From assembly GCA_034766995.1 (NCBI GenBank), contig CM068317.1:8292001-8356000 (forward strand): DNA of 64,000 nucleotides, read 5' to 3'. The notes under the pieces were generated by a model. It was not told where the DNA came from. It saw only the letters and a list, made by a program, of their open reading frames with translations, and did not search any database. This DNA comes from Acanthacorydalis orientalis (Eukaryota; Arthropoda; Insecta; Megaloptera; Corydalidae). The first letter of the stretch is position 1. Each line of letters begins with the position of its first letter. Of the stretch, positions 48,285 to 58,330 are shown one piece after another. The position numbers and the translations under genes were made by a program.

Positions 48285-48590
48285 TTAGCCATTAGAAATT
48301 TCAAATCTATCTGATCTATTGTGGAAAATCGTTGATAATATTTGAAGAAACATAAATCTTTTGATTGGAAACGTAATTGGAAACGGACAAAATGATTGCA
48401 ATTGAAAATTTTCAGAAAAAACAATACTGTTGATTGTAAACAATTTTAAATCAATCAAGTGTGTACAAAACGGTTTCACATCGGTCATATCTTGTACTTG
48501 GACGTAGATCTCTGCCATTTGTTTAACAAACCACACACTGTGCTCGTTGATCATGTTCTGAATATATTCTCTCTGGAAAATGCAGAACAT
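48285..48590 (-). CDS. ATG-initiated 101-codon ORF of unknown status
   Basis: A minus-strand frame starts at a genuine ATG (MFCIFQREYIQNMINEHSVW) and continues FVKQMAEIYVQVQDMTDVKP to a stop. It is free of microsatellite and has a mixed residue composition, unlike most frames here. No domain, signal peptide or family is recognised. There is no obvious start context, and no splice signals were sought successfully. It could be an eroded gene or transposon fragment, or chance. Low confidence that it is translated. Confidence 0.2.
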   Translation of the reverse strand: MFCIFQREYIQNMINEHSVWFVKQMAEIYVQVQDMTDVKPFCTHLIDLKLFTINSIVFSENFQLQSFCPFPITFPIKRFMFLQILSTIFHNRSDRFEISNG

Positions 48591-49319
48591 GCATTTTTTA
48601 GATAGTCAGAATTAGTATTGTTTGGCTGTTACCAATCATTTTTTGACAGGACTAACTAACTTGCCAATGAATCAAAAAATATCGCTGCACGCAGAATTTT
48701 AATTTTTTTGCGATTCACTCGAAGAACGTAGAATCTCTAAATATTGTATACATTTTCTTTCAATGATGAACTTTTGGAAAAAAAATATTATTTAACCCAA
48801 TTCTCAAATTCATAGTTTTTATAGGTTTTCAAATGAAAAAACTGCGATTTTTCTGATTTTTGGACGATTGTTTTTTTTTAATGAAAGAAAGAGTTATAAA
48901 TTTAGTCTCATTAGACAGAGATTAGTGACATTTAAAGATATCATCCAAAAGATAGCGATCTGAGACCATAGTTTCTTTAGATTTACACCGGGTTTCAAAG
49001 GATTCAAAATTAAAATTAACAATATAATTTATGAGGAAATAAAAATTAATAATATAATTTATTTCAGTAAGTGGAGATTATCGTAATTTTAAGTTGAGAG
49101 CCAAATTTAATATTAGATTTCATTTAATAATAATGTTGGTTGATTGTCATTTTTAATTGAAAGTATGTAAAGTAAGAAAAATTCGATTATATTCAAAATA
49201 TATAAGTATGTTTTAAGAGATTATTGTATCGATAAATTATTTCTAAGTGTATGAACATTTCATATAATTCAAAGTATTTTAATTAAAATGTATAATTATT
49301 AGTAGAATAACAAATACTA
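48591..49319. other. AT-rich non-coding stretch
   Basis: 'ttaataatataatttat' is locally duplicated near 49018-49063. Nothing else was recognised. Confidence 0.5.
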
Positions 49320-49720
49320 CTGTGAGAATGAATTGAGACACAACATATAGAAGCGATGATGGTACACCTGCCAAACGGTGTTTCATTCGTTGGCTAATAC
49401 CTCCACAATCTATCCAGGACGAGAGTAATCGCCTATACGAATCTTCAAAGCGGCCACTTCTAAATTTACATCGCTAATATACGACACGCACTTTGCCGAG
49501 TTCATCATTATGTGGCGCGCAATTATATCGGCCGTGCTACACGCGACATCAATAATGTCTTCGACACGTCTGTCTCTCACCATTCAATTACATTGAACGT
49601 AACGTGCGACAGTGACGGACTCGATTGATTTGGTACGAACAGAGTTATTACACACACATATGTATTAATTTTTACACATACACTTTCGCTATATTGAATG
49701 ATTAGGTGTGTTGCGGTAAC
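49320..49720. promoter_or_regulatory. Higher-complexity island, enhancer-like
   Basis: About 350 bp of balanced composition ('ggcgcgcaattatatcggcc', 'acgtaacgtgcgacagtgac', 'cattcaattacattgaacg') with no repeats and stops in all frames. Homeodomain-type TAAT/ATTA cores are present. It has the look of a conserved non-coding element. Confidence 0.35.
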
Positions 49721-50402
49721 ATTCGGTCAACAAAAAAATGAACTAGCATACCGGATGACATTATTAATATAAAAATCGGTTTCCGTAAATATTTGAAAAA
49801 TGTCATAAAAATATATACGTTCTGTTCTTTATTTTCATTTCACGTGTGTTGTTGGCAGAGACATCAAAAAATAGATATTAGACAGTGAAACGTTTGATTT
49901 ATTTTTTGTTATCATTGTCTATGCGATTATTCGAAATATAATGAGGCTGGCTTAGTTTCTCAATCCAGTTATTTCATCGAAATTGCTCGAAAACGCGTGT
50001 AAAAATATCACACGTCTGTCATACAGTCATAAATTATACTATAAAGTAATTAAATTTAATTGGTGTACATATTTTTTTCTCTCTAGTCAATTTACTTATA
50101 TGTATGAGTACATGTACGTTTCAAGAATGAATATTATTTGGATTTTTAGAACGAATTCGTCATTAAGTTAATTAACTGTCAATATATATATTTCGTTTCG
50201 AGTACGTTGACATTTAATTATTTTTAAAGGTAACATTTACCAGTATAGATTGTTGTTTGTTTTTATATCTAATATTTTTTGTTATTTTAAAATATTATCG
50301 CGTATATTCATTAGTAGGTTTTGTTATTGAAAGCTCAGGTTTGAGTCTGAAAGTTAAATGGAAAAAAGTGAGGATAACTCGTTGATATATTTCAGTCTAT
50401 AA

Positions 50403-50443
<41 letters not shown>

Positions 50444-50879
50444 AAACTATTCTACTTATCTACATGTCATTTTTGAAGTAATAATATTTTCATAGCATTT
50501 TATAAATATTTCACAATTGTTCGAGTAATTAAGTCGTGTCTTTATTAATATCATAATTGAATATATATCATCATCAGTCTCTGTCAATCCACTGCTGGTT
50601 AAACTCCTTTTTGATGATTTTCTATTTTGTACGATTGAATACCTTTCTTTTCTACTTGTTTCAATAAAATTTTTAATTTATATATATATATATATATATA
50701 ATTTTTTTTGAGACTATTTAAACAAATTTTATAATTTATAGTTTAATTTTTTTTAACATTAATTTTTCGGAAAAGTAATCAGTTTTAGTAAAATAAGATT
50801 TATTTTTTAATAAATACAAATACACGTTTGTGTTATAAAAAAGTACAAATATATCATTGTTTTTAATTCTACAAAAATA
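49721..50879. other. AT-rich non-coding stretch
   Basis: TA arrays lie at about 50403-50439 and 50679-50700. The 49983-50171 frame starts at TTG and is not credible. No gene is seen. Confidence 0.5.
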
Positions 50880-51434
50880 CAGTGGGGCCTCGTACGACGA
50901 ACGCTCCATACGACGAAATGTTCGTACCATGAACCCAGGTTCGTGGGTCTGAAGTTTAACCTCTTCACTTACTATTTTTCTCTATTTTTGTGTCAAAAAA
51001 TATTATTTTTAAAAATAACGATTAAGCGATGAATGCGCTGCTTTACTACGCGCCGAGTTAACCCGAGTTAACTCGGGATATTCGGGGAAGTGGTTAATAC
51101 GAACACAACATACATTCTGTTTTATTAACCATTTCTTTCTTGTTATGCCTTCTTAAAAAGAGTGAAAAATAATCAACAATCAAATCAACACTACTCGTAG
51201 ATAAATTCTTCATTGCTCAAAGCAGAAACAGTCAGAAGAACTTAAAGTACCAGAAACTTCTGAACATGAAGAACCTGTAACCATGAAGAAGAATAAATAT
51301 GTAAATGGTGGCCCTTTTTTGTGGAGGAGTCGATACCAATTAATTTATTTTCTATAGGATACTATGGGAAATCGTGTTTCGTACCACAAACCTGATCGTA
51401 AAAATAATTAAGTTCGTGGTACGACGCATCACTG
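50880..51434 (+). mobile_element. pogo/Tigger-like element, internally deleted
   Basis: 555 bp with inverted termini of about 23 bp: left CAGTGGGGCCTCGTACGACG, right (read inward) CAGTGATGCGTCGTACCACG, each followed by AAC. TA dinucleotides flank both ends (50878-50879, 51435-51436). The CAGT-G..CCTCG terminus and TA duplication are those of the pogo/Tigger branch. The interior 51170-51300 resembles the C-terminal tail of a Tigger transposase ('RSTLDKFF...' type acidic tail, here STLLVDKFFIAQSRNSQK in one frame). The catalytic domain is absent. A TTAA-type MITE is inserted at 50956-51097. Confidence 0.85.
50956..51097. mobile_element. TTAA-type (piggyBac-like) MITE nested in Tigger-like element
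   Basis: About 142 bp between two TTAA tetramers (50956-50959, 51094-51097). Termini: left TTAACCTCTTCACTTACT, right read inward TTAACCACTTCCCCGAATAT. Removing one TTAA plus the insert restores a continuous Tigger interior ('gaag-TTAA-tacgaac'). A strong internal palindrome, 'cccgagttaactcggg', lies next to the right end. It is non-coding. Confidence 0.8.
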
Positions 51435-51489
51435 TATATTAAAAAGTTCATCGTGAAAAGACTAAAAAAATTTTTACAATTATTTCACA

Positions 51490-51835
51490 AATCTTTAAAA
51501 TATATTATATTGGTCTTTAAATTATTCAGCATCCTCTTTATAGAAAAGGAGTGTTTACACAAATATGGAATAGATTTCAATCCTAAAAATATCTCCCATT
51601 ATTTTGTATAATTTGCTCCATCTATCAGGTAACTGACGAATTCCTTGTTGAAAAAAAGATGAGTGTCAAAGAAAGAGTTGTCAATGCATTTTAAAGAAAG
51701 AGTGGCTTTGAGTGGAATGAAGTTGTCAAAGTATTTTTGACAATCTTTCACGGATTTATCATTTTTTTATATATTTTATGCGTTTCCCCCAAACTTGAAA
51801 AAATCATTTCAGAAGATTCGTCCATTCGTGCGTTC
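51490..51835 (-). mobile_element. Mariner-like relic, second lineage, copy 1
   Basis: On the minus strand one frame reads FFQQGIRQLPDRWSKLYKIM then GDIFRIEIYSIF. The LP.RW.K.....G.YF pattern is the C-terminus of a mariner-type transposase. It shares sequence with 52856-53175 ('tatttcaatcctwaaaatat', 'ttcagcatcc'-type 3' region), so the two are copies of the same element. Terminal repeats were not found here. Confidence 0.65.
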
Positions 51836-52855
51836 GTCCATTAATATCATCAGGTGTTTATACTTTTCTATGTTTATCATACTCTTATTCTAATTCCTAT
51901 TATACAAACTTCTGATCTGCTGTATAGCCTAATTGCTTGGAGTGCAAAAGTTTAAATCTTTAGTAACTTTTGACTAATATTCGACCAGAAAAATAGGATT
52001 AATAAAAGATAAATTGTAACAAATTATACTCTATATTTTTTAACAATACTCGAATATTTAATATCACTTAATTTAATTTATTGACTGGTCTCTATATTTT
52101 CAGTCAAATCGTATAAAACTTACAAGTTTTATTAACTTACATAAGTGAATGTTTTTTCTTAATTCAAAAACCATAAAAGTATTTTTTATACAAATATTTA
52201 TTGTTACAAATTGTACAATAACCAATAAAAATAATTCTGTGAATAAAAATCAAATAAATTGAATAACAAATCGTTAATTAAAACAGACAAATGTGAAGAA
52301 GACATTCTAGTTATTAACCATTTTTTTGTGGTTTGTGGTAGAAAAATTCATTTATAAAAGTGAATTTAGCCACAGTACCAGAACTATGTTCATATATTCA
52401 ACTATATTATTCATTATTATTTATAATATGAAATGATATACACTAAAGTAATTATGTTTCTTATATTATAGAAGATTCAGGAAAGTATACAATTAGAATA
52501 AAATTCACGTTGGTTATTTTTTCAAATTAAGATTATTTATAACAGATTTATAAATTATTCAGAACTTTAATTGTAAATCAAATACTTTGAAATATATTTT
52601 TGATATTGAAGACTTAAATTTTAATATTAAATAATGTTTCTAATATAATAAATTCATTTACTTTCTGACAATAGTGTTAAACATATTTCAATGAAATTAT
52701 ACACAAAAACAAAAATAAGTTTTTCAATCCTTGAACTTTTCACTTTTCACTCAGGCTTTCATTTGATTCAATTATAATACTCCAAGAAACGATAAATGAT
52801 TCATACTGGTATTGATTAAATCTACTTACGTATTTGTATAATTACTATATAAATA
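51836..52855. other. AT-rich non-coding stretch
   Basis: Nothing recognised. Confidence 0.5.
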
Positions 52856-53175
52856 TTAGGTGCACAAATAAATTCAATACCTTTTTCAGAGAAAATTAAT
52901 TTTTTTTGGAAAAATGTAATATATTTCAATCCTTAAAATATCTTCAATTATTTTATATAACTTTGTTCGATTTGTCGGATAACTAATGAGTGTATTGAAA
53001 AAAATAGAGGTGTTAAGTTGATGAAGTCATCAATACACTTTTGGGCCTCTTCCACTGTTTTAGCATTTTTTGCATGTTTTATGCATCACAACATCTTTTC
53101 CCAAAACTGAACATCATTCCAGCAGTTTCAGGGGTATTTTTTTCAACCGAAATGCAAAAAGTGTGCAATGCCTAA
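52856..53175 (-). mobile_element. Mariner-like MITE, second lineage, copy 2
   Basis: 320 bp flanked by TA on both sides (52854-52855, 53176-53177), starting TTAGGTGCACAAATAAATTC and ending ...TGCAATGCCTAA. Only the first few terminal bases are clearly inverted. The minus strand contains TVEEAQKCIDDFINL and the LSDKSNKVI..NN.RYF remnant of a transposase C-terminus, matching copy 1 at 51490-51835. It is a deletion derivative and non-functional. Confidence 0.7.
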
Positions 53176-53649
53176 TATATTGATTTTCGGATCCCATCGT
53201 GTTTACTACTTTTATGAAGTTATGCCAACTACTTCGACAAAATAAATAATGTTTTTAAATTTTAAAGTTGGTATTTAAATATCCTAAAACAGCGAGAAAA
53301 TATTTTAATTTGAAACAGAGTCATGATTGACTCATTTTAAAAGCACTGAATTAATATTTACACCTTATAAATTAATAATTACAAGTTCACCTTAATAAAA
53401 AAATTAGAAATCCTTTATATTGAATTTCACTACCATATCTAACGCTCTCTTAATGAAAATAGACAAATTATTTCATTTAAATTACTATTATTTTCTTTGT
53501 TTGAAATAATAATATATTGAATACTTCTATTTCACATTTTCACATATACGAGTATACATTTATTCAAAGTATACATAGAAAGATACCGTGTATTAATATG
53601 ATGTCTTCATAATGGTTTGCTATGTCTATATATAGTTTTAGTATTTGAA
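53176..53649. other. AT-rich non-coding stretch
   Basis: Nothing recognised. Confidence 0.5.
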
Positions 53650-53676
53650 TTGTATACACATACAAACACACATACA

Positions 53677-53726
<50 letters not shown>

Positions 53727-53728
53727 TA

Positions 53729-53800
<72 letters not shown>

Positions 53801-53809
53801 CATATATAT

Positions 53810-53861
<52 letters not shown>
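53650..53861. repeat. ~200-bp compound (TA)n array with GTACATA interruptions
   Basis: 'cacatacaaacacacataca' followed by five TA runs separated by 'tatacatata', 'acagatatgtacatat', 'atgtacatatat', 'tttacatatatatacataca'. It is one of the two longest arrays in the window. All four overlapping ORFs on both strands are artefacts of it. Confidence 0.95.
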
Positions 53862-53863
<2 letters not shown>

Positions 53864-54337
53864 GAATTGCTATTAAGATGTTAAGGTAAATAAATAAGTG
53901 AAAGCTCCAGTCGAACCCCATAATACGATAAATATGTAATATCATTAACGGTCTATATTTAATTCTTTACATAATTAATATCGACCGAAATTTATAACTC
54001 GTTCCGTTCTTAATGACATAAAGTGCTCATAATCGTTTTCGTACAAAATCGACCAGAAATCATGAACAGTTTCATAACGTACCGACTGTTTATATTTATA
54101 AATTATCTGTTTTCTTTGACTATTCGCCTACATGATTATTTGTGTTGTGATGGCACAGTACATTACACCCTTGGCTCGACAGTAGAGTTCATTGACGTAC
54201 TTTGTGTGTATGTTTGTATGAATCTAAGTTTCACTTGTTTATTTTTCTATTTTATTTGTTTACTTATGCGAATTTTCCCTATGGTAGTTCTTTTTTTAGA
54301 TAATTGCAATATTGTCAACTGAATACTTCTTAAATTA

Positions 54338-54342
<5 letters not shown>
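53862..54342. other. Moderately complex non-coding stretch
   Basis: A 99-codon plus-strand frame at 54023-54322 lacks an ATG at its stated start and shows no domain; hydrophobic runs reflect T-richness. CpGs at 53990-54190 suggest a modest island. Confidence 0.35.

Positions 54343-54384
<42 letters not shown>
54343..54384. repeat. (TA)n microsatellite
   Basis: About 21 TA units. Confidence 0.95.
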
Positions 54385-54385
<1 letters not shown>

Positions 54386-54645
54386 CATTGTTTCGAAAAA
54401 CAAATAGAACTTTAAGTAAGAGAAGAAATGTATTTGGTCTGTAGTTGAAAGTTTACAAATAGAGATTATTTTTATTGAACTTGAACTTATACTGCTTGCT
54501 TGAATAAAAAATAAAGCAAATAGAATCATTTGTATTACAATTATGTTAGTGATTAGTGTTAATATTTTAATTATATAAATATAACAAATAAAAGACACAT
54601 GTATTCATGTTTTATATAATAACTAATTTTTATTTTTTTTTTCAG

Positions 54646-54680
54646 ATCTCTGCGGCCATATATTTCAACTTTTAAAAATG
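54646..54680 (+). CDS. Candidate micro-exon, product unknown
   Basis: A 35-bp segment with excellent splice signals: branch-like CTAAT about 20 bp upstream, polypyrimidine 'tttttatttttttttttcag', and donor ATG|GTGAGT. Two frames are open: LCGHIFQLLKM (after 2 leading bases, ending phase 0) and SLRPYISTFKN (after 1 base, ending phase 1). The third stops. No family is recognised. Same strand as the candidate exons at 13008, 26187 and 63604. A 5' UTR or lncRNA exon is equally possible. Confidence 0.45.
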
Positions 54681-55359
54681 GTGAGTTATACTTTTTTAAA
54701 AATCCTTGTTTTGAACCGAAATTAATTAAGAATTTAAAATTTTATTGATATCAGAAATATTATTTTTTTAAAAATCGGTTTCAATAGATTGTTTTGAAAT
54801 TTAGTCATGTAGAATGTTATTAGTGTGTTTTAATTTTTGTTTAGTAATGCTGTTATACTTTAATAGTCTTTTAATTGAGCTTAATGATGTAAGTAACGAA
54901 AAAAATATTAAAATCAGTCAAAGAAGTTGATGAGAATGAGTAATTTATGTGCAAATTTATATTATTTTATTTATTTTAGATATTTTTATATAAGTACAAA
55001 TATTTTGTTCTGTGAATAATAAGAATTTAGTAATTTATTTGCTCCAAATGTTTTTAAAAAATCGTTAGTTTCTGAATATAAAAAGTTTTGTAAATATGTA
55101 CTGATAAAACAATATATATATATATATATATACATGTAGAAGATAAATGGATACATTTAGTAACATATCTGAGAATATGAACCTCACTCTATGAATGTTC
55201 GTCGTTTGAATTTTTTTACTGAATATAATTTTTCGTGTAATTCCAAAAAATCGAACAAAAGTTCAAAATCACTGATAAACTGCGATGTGTCACATTCTAA
55301 ATAGAACTTTACATTACCTTTAAACGAAATAATTTTAAGAGCTGCAGAGTAGTAAATAC
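54681..55359. other. AT-rich non-coding stretch
   Basis: A short TA array lies at about 55113-55132. The minus-strand 68-codon frame at 55184-55390 (starting MQKILYACST) is unrecognised. Confidence 0.5.
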
Positions 55360-55368
55360 AAGTAGAAC

Positions 55369-55791
55369 ATGCATACAAAATCTTTTGCAAACAAGACAGA
55401 AAATTGTGTACGAAATGTAAAAAGATTTTTCACGAAAATAAGAAAAGCTTGTCAAACTATATACCTATGTCACAGTGTTGAGACTAGTGTTTGTAAATTT
55501 TCCGCCCCACTATATTCATATATTCGTGAAAATCTACAAAAATGTTCAGCACTCACACACAAACACACCCGTCCACATACAAATATAAAAACATATCCGA
55601 ACGAACGTACGTCTATGTATATATTATATATATCTCTAGTGTACAATGCACAAAACATAAATTCTTACATTTTCACACATATACAGACAGAATTTGCGAG
55701 AACGACGACTAAAAAAATATATATAAGATGTAATTTATTTAAGTCTGCGACAGAACTGTGCGATTTTAAGGAAAGCTATCAGCTTAAGTAA
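55369..55791 (+). CDS. 140-codon ATG ORF in a complex island, status unknown
   Basis: This is the longest plus-strand ATG frame not dominated by a TA array. It begins MHTKSFANKTENCVRNVKRF, is basic and polar throughout, and has a Thr/His-rich middle (HKHTRPHTNIKTYPNERTS) produced by CA-rich sequence. No domain, signal peptide or repeat family is recognised. It lies within a higher-complexity island (55360-55870). A 62-codon frame on the other strand overlaps, which fits relaxed stop frequency rather than coding. It is probably non-coding conserved DNA. Confidence 0.2.
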   Translation: MHTKSFANKTENCVRNVKRFFTKIRKACQTIYLCHSVETSVCKFSAPLYSYIRENLQKCSALTHKHTRPHTNIKTYPNERTSMYILYISLVYNAQNINSYIFTHIQTEFARTTTKKIYIRCNLFKSATELCDFKESYQLK

Positions 55792-56317
55792 GAAAATATT
55801 TCATATCAACGCATTTACTATTATAACTCGGCTTCGAATCTTCTCTTTTGCCTGTACTCCAACGCCACTTTTCGTGAAATAGAATAAAAGAAAATAAGTT
55901 TTGATATATTTTCATATTTTCTATTATTTATGCCACACGTTAAAATATTTTGTCGTTACCACTACTATGTAATACATTGTAAATAATAATACTTTTCGTT
56001 TTTGAAGACGACAAAATTTATTTAATAGGCATACACACGCACACGAACATTTTTACACGTGCACATTCATATATTATTCATATATACTTAGATATAAACA
56101 TGTGTGTGTGTGTATATATATATATATGTATGTATGTATGTAAATACATATATTTATACATATATACAAACATTTGAAAAAATGTTCTTAATTTTTAAAT
56201 TAGTTTGAAAATCCTCGATTCATATTAATTTAGTATATTCTTCCTTTAATAAATGCATTCCTTATTCCTCCTTAAATAACAAAAAAAATTGATCAATATT
56301 AAATAATCAGTATATAG
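55792..56317. other. AT-rich non-coding stretch with TG/TA array
   Basis: A compound array at 56098-56170 runs (TG)n, (TA)n, 'tatgtatgtatgtatgtaaa', then 'tacatatatttatacatata', partly self-complementary. No gene was recognised. Confidence 0.5.
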
Positions 56318-56335
56318 CCCGTCAAAATTGACGGG
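56318..56335. other. Perfect CCCGTCAA/TTGACGGG hairpin
   Basis: An 8-bp perfect stem with a 2-nt loop, preceded by 'tatatag' and followed by 'ggaaaaagaaag'. A 'TATAGCCCG...CGGG' subterminal palindrome is what Helentron/INE-1-type termini look like, so this may mark the end of an eroded rolling-circle transposon. Confidence 0.5.
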
Positions 56336-56529
56336 GAAAAAGAAAGAAACATAGAAAGCAAAACTGTTTATTGTTTTTTATAACATAATATCTTTAAAAA
56401 CAAAAAAATACCTTGAAACGAAATTTAATGACTTAAACCTGAAACCTACTCATTGTGAAAATTTCCTTATACACCACATTAGCAAGATGGTGGCAGACGG
56501 CTATGTTGTGACAGTGACGAAAAATGCGG

Positions 56530-56650
56530 GTTTTTATATTTAAAAAAATATTTATTAATAATTTTTGAATATTATCTCTGTGTTATGGCAGTACTATCGT
56601 CTTCAAACAGGCAATGTATAGAAAAATCTTATCAAAAGATGTATAAAAGT
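56530..56650. repeat. FB1 foldback element, partial copy
   Basis: 'tgttatggcagtactatcgt' and 'cttcaaacaggcaatgtata' then 'gaaaaatcttatcaaaagat' correspond to the FB1 core and the 'ggtcaaggcatagaaaatct' segment of the 17035 copy. Confidence 0.55.
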
Positions 56651-57080
56651 AAATTTAGTTATAATGTAAAAAACTATATATTGTAGGATATTCTTCTATA
56701 ATGAAATATTCTTTTCACTTTTTTTATAAAATCACAATTTTAGTTTGTCAGTTTCCTGTAATTTGCTTTTATATATCTTATGGAAAATATATATTAAAGG
56801 TTTATTCATTTATTTTTTTTTAAATATAATCTTTTTTTATCAGGATAAAAAATATTTCTTCAGAATACTTTTTCTTTCGTTAATTTTTATGAAATGATAT
56901 TTATTTTTGCAAAAATATATTTTTAAAAAAATATTTTCCAGTTAATATCCAATTAATTTATTAGTTTTCACCAAAAATATTATTTATGGTTTTACAAGTA
57001 TTTTCAAATAGATAGATTGTAATTAATAATTAAACTCATAGGTTAGAATTAATTCAATTTTAAATCTATTTTGTAGATTA
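56651..57080. other. AT-rich non-coding stretch
   Basis: Nothing recognised. Confidence 0.5.
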
Positions 57081-57142
57081 TCACATACACACACACACAC
57101 ACACATATATATGTGTGTGTGTATGTGTGTGTGTATGTATGT
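57081..57142. repeat. (CA)n-(TA)n-(TG)n palindromic microsatellite
   Basis: About 10 CA units, four TA units, then about 15 TG units with TA interruptions. The halves are complementary, so single strands fold into a long hairpin. Confidence 0.92.
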
Positions 57143-57424
57143 AACCTTTTTTAATATTATGTAATCATAAGAAAAATAAAAATGTGGAATTTTTCTGATA
57201 TAAGTTTTGGAATTTTAATAATTATAAAAGAAATATTATCTCTGATATAATATAAAAGTAGATTGGGTTCTTTGTATATCAGTAATATATCAAATTATTT
57301 TTTTCTATATACATAAAATAACTTCATCGTAAAATTTCCATAAAACTTTTTTTTCTTGTTGACCACCTCTTCGTAACGCCGCTCACCCGCAAGACTCTAT
57401 AAGTACCACGTTAGCCATTTCCGA

Positions 57425-57615
57425 TCATCAATGATTGGGTGACAGATATCGCATGATCTCTGCTCTGATTGATTGGCATCAATCACATGTACTTAGCTCG
57501 CTGATGGTGTAAAACGAAAGAGGGCATACAATTTAAGTCTAAAGCTAATAAGAAATTTATTCGAAATATTGTATTCACTGAAGCTTTATTGTTAAAACAT
57601 TGTTATGCATTTTAA
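57425..57615 (+). repeat. Dispersed repeat R2, copy 2
   Basis: 'gatctctgctctgattgatt', 'gatggtgtaaaacgaaagag', 'ctaataagaaatttattcga' and 'aatattgtattcactgaagc' match R2 copy 1 (41645-41832). The sequence upstream (57360-57425, 'cgccgctcacccgcaagact' with 'tataagtacca') is unusually GC-rich and may belong to the same element. Confidence 0.8.
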
Positions 57616-58159
57616 TAAGTAATAGATATAATAAATATGAAATCGGGCAAAGTTTGGATTTCTAAAAAATGTCAAATACCTGGAAAATAAAACAAACTTT
57701 TAAAGTCTAATTGTAGGAAAGCATCCTTATGAATATGTATTATTAATGTAAATTAATAAAAAAAAACTATTATTTGAATTTGTTTTGCAATTAAATAAAT
57801 TCATTTCAATAAAAGAATTATTTACATATTTTTTCTTATCAATCGAATTGATATAAATATAAATCTTGTTAAATTTATCTTATCTCTTATTAAATTTATC
57901 TATGTCTCTGCATTCAGAATATAGCCTCGATAACAAAATGCTATAAACTGATCAGAAAATCAACAATAAGTAATTTTTGAACGATTTGATAAACAAATAT
58001 TTGTGTTGTGTATGGGGATTGATTTATTAAATTTTATTACTTGAATTAAAAATATTATTTAAAAAATCAGTAATTAAGGTTTGTTAACATTCGGCAAGTC
58101 TTACAGCTATGCTAAACTATGCAAATTGTTTGAGCTATTGAAGGTCAGATATCAAGACA
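57616..58159. other. AT-rich non-coding stretch
   Basis: 'aaatttatcttatctcttat' region shows a short duplication near 57868-57905. Nothing else was seen. Confidence 0.5.
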
Positions 58160-58330
58160 AATTAAGGTTATGATTCTTGTTTTTAAGATCACTATTTGAA
58201 TATTTTCTACAGTCGGTTTTATCTGTCTTACTCTTCAAGCAGATAAATATTACCTGAAGATATCAATAGGCAAAACTAGTTATAGAAAGTATTTAAATAC
58301 TGATCTCAAGGTCAAGAAATATAACTTCAA
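58160..58330. repeat. FB2 foldback element copy F (diverged)
   Basis: Left: 'tcggttttatctgtcttact', 'cttcaagcagata'. Right: 'tattacctgaagatatcaat', 'aggcaaaactagttatagaa', then 'tgatctcaaggtcaag'. It is the most eroded copy. Confidence 0.5.

Noticed and set aside
53564..53945. Four overlapping ORFs of 67-112 codons on both strands
   Set aside because: All are (TA)n read as IYIYIY or YIYIYI; no coding signal.
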